Assembly: GCF_035818675.1 (NCBI RefSeq)
Contig: NZ_JAYKZZ010000001.1
Location: 558,001 to 622,000, forward strand
Source of the DNA: Parapedobacter flavus
Lineage (GTDB): Bacteria > Bacteroidota > Bacteroidia > Sphingobacteriales > Sphingobacteriaceae
Length of the DNA: 64,000 nt
Direction: 5' to 3'
Positions 28,395-37,451 of the stretch are shown piece by piece (the first letter of the stretch is position 1; the number at the start of each line of letters is the position of its first letter). The translations under genes were made by a program, and so were the position numbers. The notes beneath the pieces are model-generated. The model saw nothing but the letters and a program-made list of their open reading frames with translations, searched no databases and was not told the origin of the DNA.

Positions 28395-31300
28395 ATGAAA
28401 ACTCTTTTCCGACCGCTTTTGGGCACTTTTGTAAGTGCGTGGCTAGCGCTTTCTTGTGCACCCGATACAAAACAAGCCGACTGGGACACAATGGCGAGCA
28501 TATTTGCGGAAGCACCGGATTCTATCCAGACCACGGTATTCTGGTATTGGATTTCCGACAATTTATCGAAGGAAGGGGTCATCAAAGACCTGCATGCGAT
28601 GAAACGCGTAGGTATCAACCGCGCGTTCATCGGCAACATCGGGTTGGATGACCTGCCCGAGGGTGCTTACGGCAAGGTGAAACTGTTTACCGACGAATGG
28701 TGGGACATCCTTCACACTGCACTGAAAACGGCTGGCGAGCTCGATATCGACATCGGTATTTTCAATAGCCCGGGCTGGAGCCAGTCGGGCGGGCCATGGG
28801 TGCAGCCCGGCCAGGCGATGCGCTACCTGGCGGCAGCGGATACGTTGCTTATGGGCGGAAAGGCGTTCAGCGGCTTGCTGCCCGTACCGGAAGGCGACTT
28901 CCAGCGCGTTGATGTCCTTGCATTCCGCGTGCCCGAAGGCTATAGGGCTTCATTGGCAAACGCTCACCCGACGATACAATCGACTGCTGTGCAATCGCCC
29001 GCAGGCCTGATGGATAACAACCGTACTACGGAAGTGAGGGTTGCCGGGGGGCAGTCCACCGCCTTCACCTTCTCGGTGGACGAGCCGTTTACCGCCCGTA
29101 GCTTAACGGTGGTTCCCGCGCGGCGGAACATGGGGGTGGGCGTAACCTTGGAAGTGGAAGAGAATGGCGCTTTCCGTAAAGTGCGGTCGTTTGATATCGA
29201 CCGCACCAACAACATGCTGAGTGTGGGTTTCGAGCAGTATGCGCCGGTCTCGGTGTCGTTCGAGGCGACCACGGGCCGCGTGTTCCGGTTGGTGGTTGAC
29301 AACGTGAGGGGTGATGCCGGCATCGCCGAGGTGGAACTCACCGCCACGCCAAGGGTGGAGCGCTTCAAGGAGAAATCCCTGGCGCGCATGCACCCCACAC
29401 CGCTGCCTTACTGGCACGACTACCAGTGGGAACAGCAGGTGGAGCCTGAAGATGGCTATACTGTTTCACCGGATAGCGTACTCGATCTCACGGATCGTGT
29501 AGACAGCAATGGCGTCCTGTCGTGGGATGTCCCGGGGGGCGAGTGGTTGTTGTTACAGACAGGCATGGTGCCCACCGGCGTAACGAATGCGCCTGCCAGC
29601 CCCGAGGGCCGCGGACTGGAAGTGGATAAGATGAACCACGAGCATGTGCTCAAACACTTCGACGCTTTCCTCGGGGAGATCCTCCGCCGGGTGCCGGCCG
29701 CAGACCGGAAGACATTCAAGGTTGCGGTGCAGGACAGCTACGAGACCGGCGGCCAGAACTGGACGGATGGGTTTGCCGATAAGTTCAAAGATGCTTTCGG
29801 TTATGACCCCATTCCCTATATCCCGGTTTTCTATGGGCATGTGGTTGGCAGCCAGGACCGGTCCGACCGTTTCCTGTGGGATGTACGGCGTTTCGTTGCT
29901 GATAAAATCGCCTATGAATACGTAGGTGGTTTACGTGATGTGAGCCATAAGCACGGGCTGACGATATGGCTCCAAAATTACGGCCATTGGGGTTTCCCAG
30001 GTGAGTTCCTCCAGTACGGCGGCCAGTCGGATGAGGTAAGCGGGGAGTTCTGGAGCGAGGGCGAGCTGGGCGATATCGAGAACCGCGCGGCTTCGTCCGC
30101 AGCCCACATCTACGGGAAAAACAAGGTGTCGGCTGAGTCGTTCACCGCAGCAGGGAATACGTTCGGCCGCTATCCGGCCATGTTCAAGCAACGCGGCGAC
30201 CGCTTCTTTGCGGAGGGCATCAACAATACCTTGCTGAGTGTATACATCCACCAACCCTATGAAGGCAAGCTGCCGGGGATGAATGCGTGGTTCGGCAACG
30301 AGTTCAACCGCCTCAATACGTGGTACGACGACATGGATGGCTTCATCGATTACCTGAAGCGTAGCAATTACCTGCTTCAGCAAGGGCGTTATGTAGCCGA
30401 TGTGGCCTATTTCATCGGGGAGGACGCACCCAAGATGACGGGTGTGCAGGACCCGACCTTGCCGAAGGGGTATTCGTTCGACTATATCAATGCAGAGGTT
30501 ATCCTTAACCGGGTTACCATGGAGGATGGCCGGTTCACCCTGCCTGACGGGCTGTCTTACCGCGTATTGGTGCTGCCTAAGCTGGAAACGATGCGCCCAG
30601 AAGTATTGCGTAGAATCGAGCAACTTGTCGAAGCGGGCGGCATCGTCCTGGGTCCGAGGCCGGTGCGTTCGCCCAGCCTTTCCGATTACGGCACCGCCGA
30701 CCAAGTGATCCGTGAGATCGCGGATAGGATGTGGGGCGGCCCCGACGGCGGGCAACAGACGTCACACGCATACGGGAAGGGGCTGGTGCTCGATGGGCTG
30801 GATATGCAGGAGGCCCTGGATAAGGCCGGCGTGGTACCCGATGTGACGCTGGAAGAAGGTGATCCGGTGGTATTCATACACCGCACGCTGCCCGATGGCG
30901 ACATCTACTTCATCTCCAACCAGGCCGATGCGAAGATTCAGGTAAACCCTACGTTCCGTATCGCGGGCAAACAGCCCGAACTGTGGGATGCGGTGCATGG
31001 AACGCTGCGGGACCTGCCGGAGTATACGCAGAAAGGGGCTGGTACCACGGTCCCCTTGGAACTGGATGCCTACGAGAGTGCATTCATTGTCTTCCGCAGG
31101 GCAGCGGTCCCTGCGGGTGGACAGAATTTCCCCGGGGCGGAAGAAGAGGTGCCGGTATCCGGGCCTTGGCAGGTCACCTTTATGAAGCCCGACTCCACAA
31201 CGTTTACGCGCCAGTTTGACACCTTGGTAGACTGGTCCACACAGCCGGACACTGCGGTGGCTTATTTCTCGGGAAGTGCTTACTATACGAAAGATCTGCC

Positions 31301-31625
31301 AGCTGTGCAATTGGCGGATGGCGGCCGGATTCACCTCGATTTGGGTAATGTAGTGGCCGTGGCCAAGGTGAAAGTGAATGGCCAGGACGTTGGTGGTGTA
31401 TGGACACCCCCTTATCGTTTGGATATCACGGACGCTTGGCAGGAGGGAAATAATACGGTTGAAATCAAGGTGGTCAACACCTGGGCTAACCGCCTCATTG
31501 GGGACTGGCGATTACCGGCGGACCAACGGTCTACGTGGACCATCGTGAATCCCTATTCGGCCGAGAGCCCGTTGCACCGGTCGGGGCTGCTGGGCCCGGT
31601 GACACTTGAAGTATATAATCGGTAA
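28395..31625 (+). CDS. GH106-like alpha-L-rhamnosidase lipoprotein (tandem copy 1)
   Basis: The start is the ATG at 28395, which opens a lipoprotein signal (ALSCAPDTKQ, Cys near residue 20). Upstream codons belong to a repeated leader. The 1076-residue product has the GH106 hallmarks: FWYWISDNLSKEGVIKDL, MKRVGINRAFIGNIG, FNSPGWSQSGGPWVQP, LEVDKMNHEHVLKHFD and KVAVQDSYETGGQNWT, with HPTPLPYWHDYQW before the core and a C-terminal galactose-binding-like domain (VKVNGQDVGGVWTPPYRLDI). GH106 enzymes remove L-rhamnose, for example from rhamnogalacturonan side chains. It is nearly identical in plan to the next gene, and the base composition is GC-rich. Confidence 0.87.
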   Translation: MKTLFRPLLGTFVSAWLALSCAPDTKQADWDTMASIFAEAPDSIQTTVFWYWISDNLSKEGVIKDLHAMKRVGINRAFIGNIGLDDLPEGAYGKVKLFTDEWWDILHTALKTAGELDIDIGIFNSPGWSQSGGPWVQPGQAMRYLAAADTLLMGGKAFSGLLPVPEGDFQRVDVLAFRVPEGYRASLANAHPTIQSTAVQSPAGLMDNNRTTEVRVAGGQSTAFTFSVDEPFTARSLTVVPARRNMGVGVTLEVEENGAFRKVRSFDIDRTNNMLSVGFEQYAPVSVSFEATTGRVFRLVVDNVRGDAGIAEVELTATPRVERFKEKSLARMHPTPLPYWHDYQWEQQVEPEDGYTVSPDSVLDLTDRVDSNGVLSWDVPGGEWLLLQTGMVPTGVTNAPASPEGRGLEVDKMNHEHVLKHFDAFLGEILRRVPAADRKTFKVAVQDSYETGGQNWTDGFADKFKDAFGYDPIPYIPVFYGHVVGSQDRSDRFLWDVRRFVADKIAYEYVGGLRDVSHKHGLTIWLQNYGHWGFPGEFLQYGGQSDEVSGEFWSEGELGDIENRAASSAAHIYGKNKVSAESFTAAGNTFGRYPAMFKQRGDRFFAEGINNTLLSVYIHQPYEGKLPGMNAWFGNEFNRLNTWYDDMDGFIDYLKRSNYLLQQGRYVADVAYFIGEDAPKMTGVQDPTLPKGYSFDYINAEVILNRVTMEDGRFTLPDGLSYRVLVLPKLETMRPEVLRRIEQLVEAGGIVLGPRPVRSPSLSDYGTADQVIREIADRMWGGPDGGQQTSHAYGKGLVLDGLDMQEALDKAGVVPDVTLEEGDPVVFIHRTLPDGDIYFISNQADAKIQVNPTFRIAGKQPELWDAVHGTLRDLPEYTQKGAGTTVPLELDAYESAFIVFRRAAVPAGGQNFPGAEEEVPVSGPWQVTFMKPDSTTFTRQFDTLVDWSTQPDTAVAYFSGSAYYTKDLPAVQLADGGRIHLDLGNVVAVAKVKVNGQDVGGVWTPPYRLDITDAWQEGNNTVEIKVVNTWANRLIGDWRLPADQRSTWTIVNPYSAESPLHRSGLLGPVTLEVYNR

Positions 31626-31670
31626 AATAAATATCGGAATGAGACTAAACGTCTTGTTGTCGCCGGATTA

Positions 31671-31741
31671 CCATGAAGGTACAGGATGTCCGTTTGGAAA
31701 TAAAAGCTTTTTTTAGCACCTGTAAACTTAACAGTAAGCTG
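31671..31741 (+). repeat. Leader element, copy 3 of 3
   Basis: Begins CATGAAGGTACAGGATGTCC, then GTTTGGAAAT, TTTTTTTAGCACCTGTAAA and TTAACAGTAAGCTG directly before the ATG at 31742. It differs from copy 2 at scattered sites, which fits duplication together with the GH106 gene. Confidence 0.65.
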
Positions 31742-34700
31742 ATGAAGACTTTTTTCCGACCGCTTTTGGGTATTTCGATAGGTGCATGGTTGGCGCTTTC
31801 ATGTACGCCCGGCACGAAACAGGCCGACTGGCATACGATGGCTAGCGTGTTTACGGAAGCGCCCGACTCCATACAAACCACCGTTTACTGGTATTGGATT
31901 TCCGACAACTTATCGAAAGAAGGGGTTATAAAAGATCTGCATGCCATGAAACGCGCAGGAATCAACCGCGCGTTCATCGGCAATATCGGGCTAGGTGATT
32001 TGCCTGATGGATCCTATGGCAAGGTGAAACTGTTTACCGACGAATGGTGGGATATCCTCCACACCGCGCTGAAAACGGCAACGGAGCTTGGTATTGATAT
32101 CGGTATTTTCAACAGCCCGGGATGGAGCCAATCCGGCGGACCATGGGTGCAACCCGATCAGGCGATGCGCTACCTGGCAGCGGCAGATACGTTGCTTGAA
32201 GGCGGAAAGTCATTCGACGGCGTGTTGCCCGCACCGGAAGGTGATTTCCAGCGTGTGGATGTGCTCGCCTTCCGCGTGCCCAAAGGTTACGGGGCCTCCC
32301 TGGCCGACTTTAACCCGAATATACAATCGACAGATGGACAATCGCTTGCGAACCTGATGGATAACAGTCGCAGCACGGAAGTGAAGGTCGCCGGAGGCAA
32401 GTCGACCACCTTTACTTTTTCGGTGGATGAACCGTTTACCGCCCGTAGCTTAACGGTGGTTCCAGCGCAGCGGAATATGGGCGTGGGCGTAACCTTGGAA
32501 GTAGAAGAGAATGGCACTTTCCGTACGGTACGCTCGTTTGATATTGATCGTACCAATAATATGTTGAGTGTTGGCTTTGAGCAATATGCGCCCGTGTCAG
32601 TTTCGTTCGAGGCCACCACCGGTCGTGTATTCCGCGTAGTGGTGGATAACGTGAGGGGTGATGCGGGCATCGCTGAGGTGAAACTCACTGCTACACCCCG
32701 GGTGGAGCGCTTCAAAGAAAAATCACTGGCGCGCATGCACCCCACGCCGCTACCCTACTGGCACGACTACCAGTGGGAGCCACAGGTGGAGCCGGAAGAT
32801 GCCGGATATACCATTTCGCCGGATAGCGTACTCGATCTCACGGATCGTGTAGACAGCAGTGGCGTCTTGTCGTGGGATATTCCACAGGGCGAGTGGTTGG
32901 TCTTGCAAACGGGCATGGTACCCACAGGCGTAACCAATGGCCCGGCCAGCCCCGAGGGCCGTGGATTGGAAGTGGATAAGATGAACCACGAGCATGTGCT
33001 CAAACATTTTGACGCCTTCCTCGGCGAAATTCTCCAGCGGGTACCGGCAGAAGACCGAAAGACATTCAAAGTGGCGGTACAGGATAGCTACGAAACCGGT
33101 GGACAGAACTGGACGGATGGGTTTGTGAAAAAGTTCAAGGATGCTTTTGGCTATGATCCCACGCCTTATATTCCTGCATTTTATGGCTATGTGGTGGGTA
33201 GCCAGGATCAATCTGATCGCTTCTTATGGGATGTACGGCGCTTCGTTGCCGACAAAGTCGCTTACGAATACGTTGGTGGTCTGCGCGACGTGAGCCACAA
33301 GCATGGCCTGACGATATGGCTCGAAAACTATGGCCATTGGGGCTTCCCTGGCGAGTTCCTCCAGTATGGAGGGCAGTCGGACGAAATCAGTGGTGAGTTT
33401 TGGAGTGAGGGCGAGCTGGGCGACATCGAAAACCGTGCAGCTTCTTCCGCTGCCCATATTTACGGAAAAAATAAGGTGTCCGCAGAATCGTTTACCGCCG
33501 GTGGCAATACGTTTGGCCGCTACCCGGCCATGTTTAAACAACGTGGCGACCGCTTTTTTGCAGAGGGCATCAACAACACCCTGCTGCATGTGTATATCCA
33601 TCAACCGTATGAGGGTAAATTGCCGGGCGTGAATGCGTGGTTTGGCAATGAGTTCAACCGCCTGAATACGTGGTACGACGATATGGATGGCTTCATCGAT
33701 TACCTGAAACGTTGTAACTACATGCTCCAACAGGGGCGGTATGTAGCCGATGTAGCTTATTTCATCGGAGAAGATGTCCCTAAGATGACCGGTGTGCAAG
33801 ACCCGGCCCTGCCCAAAGGGTATTCGTTCGACTACATCAATGCGGAGGTGATATTGAACCGGTTGACCATGAAAGACGGCCGGTTCACGCTGCCCGATGG
33901 CTTGTCGTACCGGGTACTGGTACTCCCAAAGCTGGAAACCATGCGCCCGGAAGTATTGCGTAAAATCGAGCAGCTGGTGGAAGCCGGCGGCATCATCCTC
34001 GGCCCGAGACCAACACGGTCGCCCAGTTTGGCTGATTACGGTCGTGCCGACCAAGAGGTCCGTGAAATGGCCGATAAGCTGTGGGGCGATATCGACGGCA
34101 AGCAGACAACGGCACATGTCTATGGCAAGGGATTGGTGCTCAGTGGGCTGGATATGAAGGGCGTATTAAACAAGGCTGGTGTGGCTCCCGATGTAGCCTT
34201 GGAAGAAAATGATCCGGTCGTCTTTATCCACCGTACCTTGCCCGACGGCGATATTTACTTTGTCTCCAACCAGCAGGATACGAAGATAGCGATAACACCC
34301 ACGTTCCGTATAACAGATAAGCAGCCCGAACTGTGGGATGCAGTGCATGGCACGCTCCGGGACTTACCGGAGTACCACCAAGACGGAAATGGTACCACCG
34401 TACCATTGGAATTGGACGCCTACGAGAGTGCATTTATCATTTTCCGCAAATCGGGGACGCCTGCAAACGGTCAGAATTTCCCCGATGTGGCAGAAGAGGT
34501 GCCGGTATCGGGAGGGTGGCAAGTTACCTTCATGAAGCCCGATTCTACGACATTTACGCGCCAGTTTGATACATTGGTAGATTGGGCCGCACAGCCGGAT
34601 ACCGCCGTGGCTTATTTTTCGGGCAGTGCGTATTACACGAAAGACCTGCCTGCCGTGCCATTGGCAGACAGTAACCGGATTTACCTCGATCTGGGCAGTG

Positions 34701-34975
34701 TCGTGGCTTTGGCCAAGGTAAAAGTGAACGGTCAGGACGTGGGCGGCGTGTGGACACCACCTTATCGCGTGGATATCACGGACGCGTTGCAAGACGGGGA
34801 TAATACGGTAGAGATTAAGGTAGTCAACACCTGGGCGAATCGCCTGATCGGTGATTTGCGACTTCCCGCAGACCAACGTTCTACTTGGACCATCGTAAAC
34901 CCGTATACCGCCGAAAGCCCCTTGCATCGTTCGGGATTGCTGGGACCGGTGACACTCGACATATATCATCAGTAA
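31742..34975 (+). CDS. GH106-like alpha-L-rhamnosidase lipoprotein (tandem copy 2)
   Basis: The 1077-residue paralogue of the preceding gene is closely similar along its entire length, with only scattered substitutions and a few one-residue indels. The lipobox is ALSCTPGTKQ. The same GH106 motifs are present (YWYWISDNLSKEGV, FNSPGWSQSGGPWVQP, VAVQDSYETGGQNWT, WLENYGHWGFPGEF). Where copy 1 has WLQNYGHWGF this copy has WLENYGHWGF, a Gln/Glu difference in a conserved core motif that could matter for catalysis. Both genes are intact, so the copies may have diverged in linkage preference. The GH71/99-like gene follows after 37 nt. Confidence 0.87.
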   Translation: MKTFFRPLLGISIGAWLALSCTPGTKQADWHTMASVFTEAPDSIQTTVYWYWISDNLSKEGVIKDLHAMKRAGINRAFIGNIGLGDLPDGSYGKVKLFTDEWWDILHTALKTATELGIDIGIFNSPGWSQSGGPWVQPDQAMRYLAAADTLLEGGKSFDGVLPAPEGDFQRVDVLAFRVPKGYGASLADFNPNIQSTDGQSLANLMDNSRSTEVKVAGGKSTTFTFSVDEPFTARSLTVVPAQRNMGVGVTLEVEENGTFRTVRSFDIDRTNNMLSVGFEQYAPVSVSFEATTGRVFRVVVDNVRGDAGIAEVKLTATPRVERFKEKSLARMHPTPLPYWHDYQWEPQVEPEDAGYTISPDSVLDLTDRVDSSGVLSWDIPQGEWLVLQTGMVPTGVTNGPASPEGRGLEVDKMNHEHVLKHFDAFLGEILQRVPAEDRKTFKVAVQDSYETGGQNWTDGFVKKFKDAFGYDPTPYIPAFYGYVVGSQDQSDRFLWDVRRFVADKVAYEYVGGLRDVSHKHGLTIWLENYGHWGFPGEFLQYGGQSDEISGEFWSEGELGDIENRAASSAAHIYGKNKVSAESFTAGGNTFGRYPAMFKQRGDRFFAEGINNTLLHVYIHQPYEGKLPGVNAWFGNEFNRLNTWYDDMDGFIDYLKRCNYMLQQGRYVADVAYFIGEDVPKMTGVQDPALPKGYSFDYINAEVILNRLTMKDGRFTLPDGLSYRVLVLPKLETMRPEVLRKIEQLVEAGGIILGPRPTRSPSLADYGRADQEVREMADKLWGDIDGKQTTAHVYGKGLVLSGLDMKGVLNKAGVAPDVALEENDPVVFIHRTLPDGDIYFVSNQQDTKIAITPTFRITDKQPELWDAVHGTLRDLPEYHQDGNGTTVPLELDAYESAFIIFRKSGTPANGQNFPDVAEEVPVSGGWQVTFMKPDSTTFTRQFDTLVDWAAQPDTAVAYFSGSAYYTKDLPAVPLADSNRIYLDLGSVVALAKVKVNGQDVGGVWTPPYRVDITDALQDGDNTVEIKVVNTWANRLIGDLRLPADQRSTWTIVNPYTAESPLHRSGLLGPVTLDIYHQ

Positions 34976-35012
34976 ACATGTCCTGTTAGAAAGGAAAAAA
35001 TTTAGTTAGATT

Positions 35013-36749
35013 ATGAAGAAATATTTCAGTTTATCGATTTTTTTGGCATGTGGTTTAGGTGCAATTGCCCAGCCTTTTGCCGGGGTTGACGACTTGGGCA
35101 GGGTATTGCCACAGTATAAGGAAACGGGTGGGCCCAAAGCGAACCGGCAGGTGGGTATGTTTTACTTCCTCTGGCAAGGCCACACGGCCTCGTCAACGTC
35201 GGAGCGTGTGTGGGACCTCACCAAGCTGCAAACGGAGACCCCCGAAGTACTTGAAGACTTCGACCACCCGGGTTGGGGCGGGGGTGCCGGCAAACCTGGG
35301 AAGTATTACTTCTGGGGCGAGTCTATCTACGGTTATTACCGGGGGGACGACTATTGGGTCCACTTGAAAAACATACAGCTGCTCACGGATGCTCAGGTGG
35401 ATTTTTTGGTTTTAGATGCCACGAATCGGATTACCTACACACACGAGGTTAATGTGTTGATGCAGGCGATGGAAACCGTGAGGAAGCAAGGCAAACAACC
35501 ACCGAAGCTGGTTTTTTACACCAATACGAAATCGGGCGACGCTATGCAGGAAATATACGACAACCACTATAAAGACGGTGCCCCGTACCGTTATCCCGAG
35601 TGCTGGTATTACCTGGAAGGGAAGCCGCTGATTATCGGCTTATCGGCACAGGCCGAAGGGCGCGACTATGCGGACTTCTTCACCATCAGGGAGTCGCAAT
35701 GGCCCAATGAGCCCGCGAAGGTAGACGGATGGCCGTGGATTGAATTCCAGCGCCCCCAAAAGGTATATATCAATCACAAAGGGGAAAGGGAGATTGTAAA
35801 TGTTTCCACGGCCCAGCATCCCAATCTGGACGCGTCGATGGGCGGATCTGCATTTTACGGTGCCACGGGCAACTGGGGGCGGAGTTACCGAAACGGCTCG
35901 CCCGGGAATCCGAAAACCGACATACTGTACGGGTACAACATTCAGGAACAATGGGATTTTGCGTTGAAACAAGATGTGCCTTTTGTGTTTATTACAGGCT
36001 GGAACGAGTGGATAGCCGGTAAATGGCGGCGTACGAGTGGCAACCTCGAGCATGCCCATTTTGTGGATCAAGCCAACGACGAGTATAGCCGGGACATCGA
36101 GCCGGCTTGGACAAGCGACCTCCGTGATCTTTATTACATGCAGACCGTAGCGAACATCCGACGCTATAAGGGTACGGAGAAGGTGCCCGTGAATAAGGTG
36201 AGGAAGCAAAAAGTGACGAGCTGGTCCGACTGGGATGAAATCGATCCATGCTATGTTGATTATGTGGGCGACGTCGTGCATCGCCACCACCCCGGTGCCC
36301 AGTCCGAGCCAAAGGTGATCTACGATAATCAAACGGGACGGAATGACTTGGATACCCTGAAAATAGCAGCCAGTAAATCGTCCTTGCATTTCTATGTAAG
36401 TACGGTAAATGATATCACCGCGGTTGCTGCAGGCGATTGGATGACGTTGTGGCTGAACACCGACCAATCGGTTCAATCGGGATGGAATGGCTTCGATTTC
36501 CGTGTGGTACAGGGTAATCAGCTGGAGCAATTCAAGAACGGGAGTTGGCAGCCTACGGAAGAGGTGACGTATCACCTTGTGGGCAACCGGCTGATGATGG
36601 AAATTCCGCTTAAGGCGTTGGGCCTGTCGTCGATCGGCGATTTGGAATTCAAGTGGTCTGATAACATGCAGCAAGCAGATCCAATTGATTGGTATATCAA
36701 CGGCGACGCTGCACCGGGCGGGCGGTTTACGGTGTGGGCCAGGTTCTAA
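35013..36749 (+). CDS. Secreted GH71/GH99-like glycoside hydrolase with C-terminal CBM9-like domain
   Basis: The 578-residue paralogue of the 20732-22627 product has a signal peptide ending at GAIAQ (residue 19). The barrel motifs correspond (GMFYFLWQGH, GESIYGYYRGDDYW, AQVDFLVLDATNRI, WYYLEGKPLIIG, FVFITGWNEWI). The C-terminal DOMON/CBM9-like part starts near VTSWSDWDEIDPCY. The two paralogues bracket the rhamnosidase run and presumably act on the same backbone glycan. A bidirectional terminator follows, so this is the last gene of the cluster. Confidence 0.78.
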   Translation: MKKYFSLSIFLACGLGAIAQPFAGVDDLGRVLPQYKETGGPKANRQVGMFYFLWQGHTASSTSERVWDLTKLQTETPEVLEDFDHPGWGGGAGKPGKYYFWGESIYGYYRGDDYWVHLKNIQLLTDAQVDFLVLDATNRITYTHEVNVLMQAMETVRKQGKQPPKLVFYTNTKSGDAMQEIYDNHYKDGAPYRYPECWYYLEGKPLIIGLSAQAEGRDYADFFTIRESQWPNEPAKVDGWPWIEFQRPQKVYINHKGEREIVNVSTAQHPNLDASMGGSAFYGATGNWGRSYRNGSPGNPKTDILYGYNIQEQWDFALKQDVPFVFITGWNEWIAGKWRRTSGNLEHAHFVDQANDEYSRDIEPAWTSDLRDLYYMQTVANIRRYKGTEKVPVNKVRKQKVTSWSDWDEIDPCYVDYVGDVVHRHHPGAQSEPKVIYDNQTGRNDLDTLKIAASKSSLHFYVSTVNDITAVAAGDWMTLWLNTDQSVQSGWNGFDFRVVQGNQLEQFKNGSWQPTEEVTYHLVGNRLMMEIPLKALGLSSIGDLEFKWSDNMQQADPIDWYINGDAAPGGRFTVWARF

Positions 36750-36766
36750 ATCAATAAGAAGATGTA

Positions 36767-36803
36767 GAGAAGGTGTCTAAAAAGGGAGGGTAGACACCTT
36801 CTC
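36767..36803. terminator. Bidirectional terminator between convergent genes
   Basis: A 13-bp stem, GAGAAGGTGTCTA (36767-36779) with TAGACACCTTCTC (36791-36803), has an 11-nt loop. It sits between the GH71/99-like stop (36749) and the stop of the minus-strand DUF937 gene (36810). Confidence 0.75.
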
Positions 36804-36809
36804 ATTTGG

Positions 36810-37388
36810 TTATTTCTTGCCAAAGAGACCGCCCAGTAAGCCGCCCACATCGTCAACACCGAGTTTGCCGTCGCCATTTTGGTCGAGCAAGCCACCCAAT
36901 ATATTGCCGCCACCCGACTGGCCGCCCAGCATGCCACCGAGCATATCGCTTAATCCGCCACCGTCGCTCACGTTGTTGGTGCGGCTCTGCTTGCCCAGGT
37001 AACCCATCACGATGGGCGCCAGCATGGCCATGATTTTAGAAACCGTGCCGGATGAGACACCGGTTTTTCCGCTGATAGCCTGTTCGACGGCACCCCGCTT
37101 ATTGCCGAGCACGTGACCCAATATCCCGTTTCCATCAGAGGTGTCGTCATTTCCTAAAAAGCCCGAAAGATTATCTAGGATGCTTCCATCGTGTTTGGAG
37201 CCGAGGGCATTCAAGATGCCTTGTGCATCGCCGCTGCTTGCATTATTTTTCAGTGCACCCAACAATGTGGGTAGCGCAGTTGAAACCACCGCCTGTGTTT
37301 GCTCGGCCGAAGCGTCGGTCTTTCGCGTGATGCCATCAACGACTTCCTTACCAAGGCTGCCGTTGAGCAGTTCTAAAATATTATCCAT
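36810..37388 (-). CDS. DUF937-domain protein with a C-terminal calcium-loop motif
   Basis: The 192-residue protein has no signal peptide. The N-terminal two thirds is the alpha-helical, glycine-rich DUF937 domain (MDNILELLNGSLGKEVV, LPTLLGALKNNASS, LAPIVMGYLGKQ), related to YidB. The tail is Gly-rich and contains DQNGDGKLGVDDV, a good EF-hand/dockerin-like calcium loop (Asp, Asn, Asp, Gly, Asp spacing). Function is unknown. It is divergent from the aminopeptidase gene at 37452 across 63 nt. Confidence 0.8.
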   Translation of the reverse strand: MDNILELLNGSLGKEVVDGITRKTDASAEQTQAVVSTALPTLLGALKNNASSGDAQGILNALGSKHDGSILDNLSGFLGNDDTSDGNGILGHVLGNKRGAVEQAISGKTGVSSGTVSKIMAMLAPIVMGYLGKQSRTNNVSDGGGLSDMLGGMLGGQSGGGNILGGLLDQNGDGKLGVDDVGGLLGGLFGKK

Positions 37389-37451
37389 AATCTATTTATT
37401 ATTTGTTGGCCCTAATGTACGTATTTTTTGATATTTCGTAACTTGCCAGCC

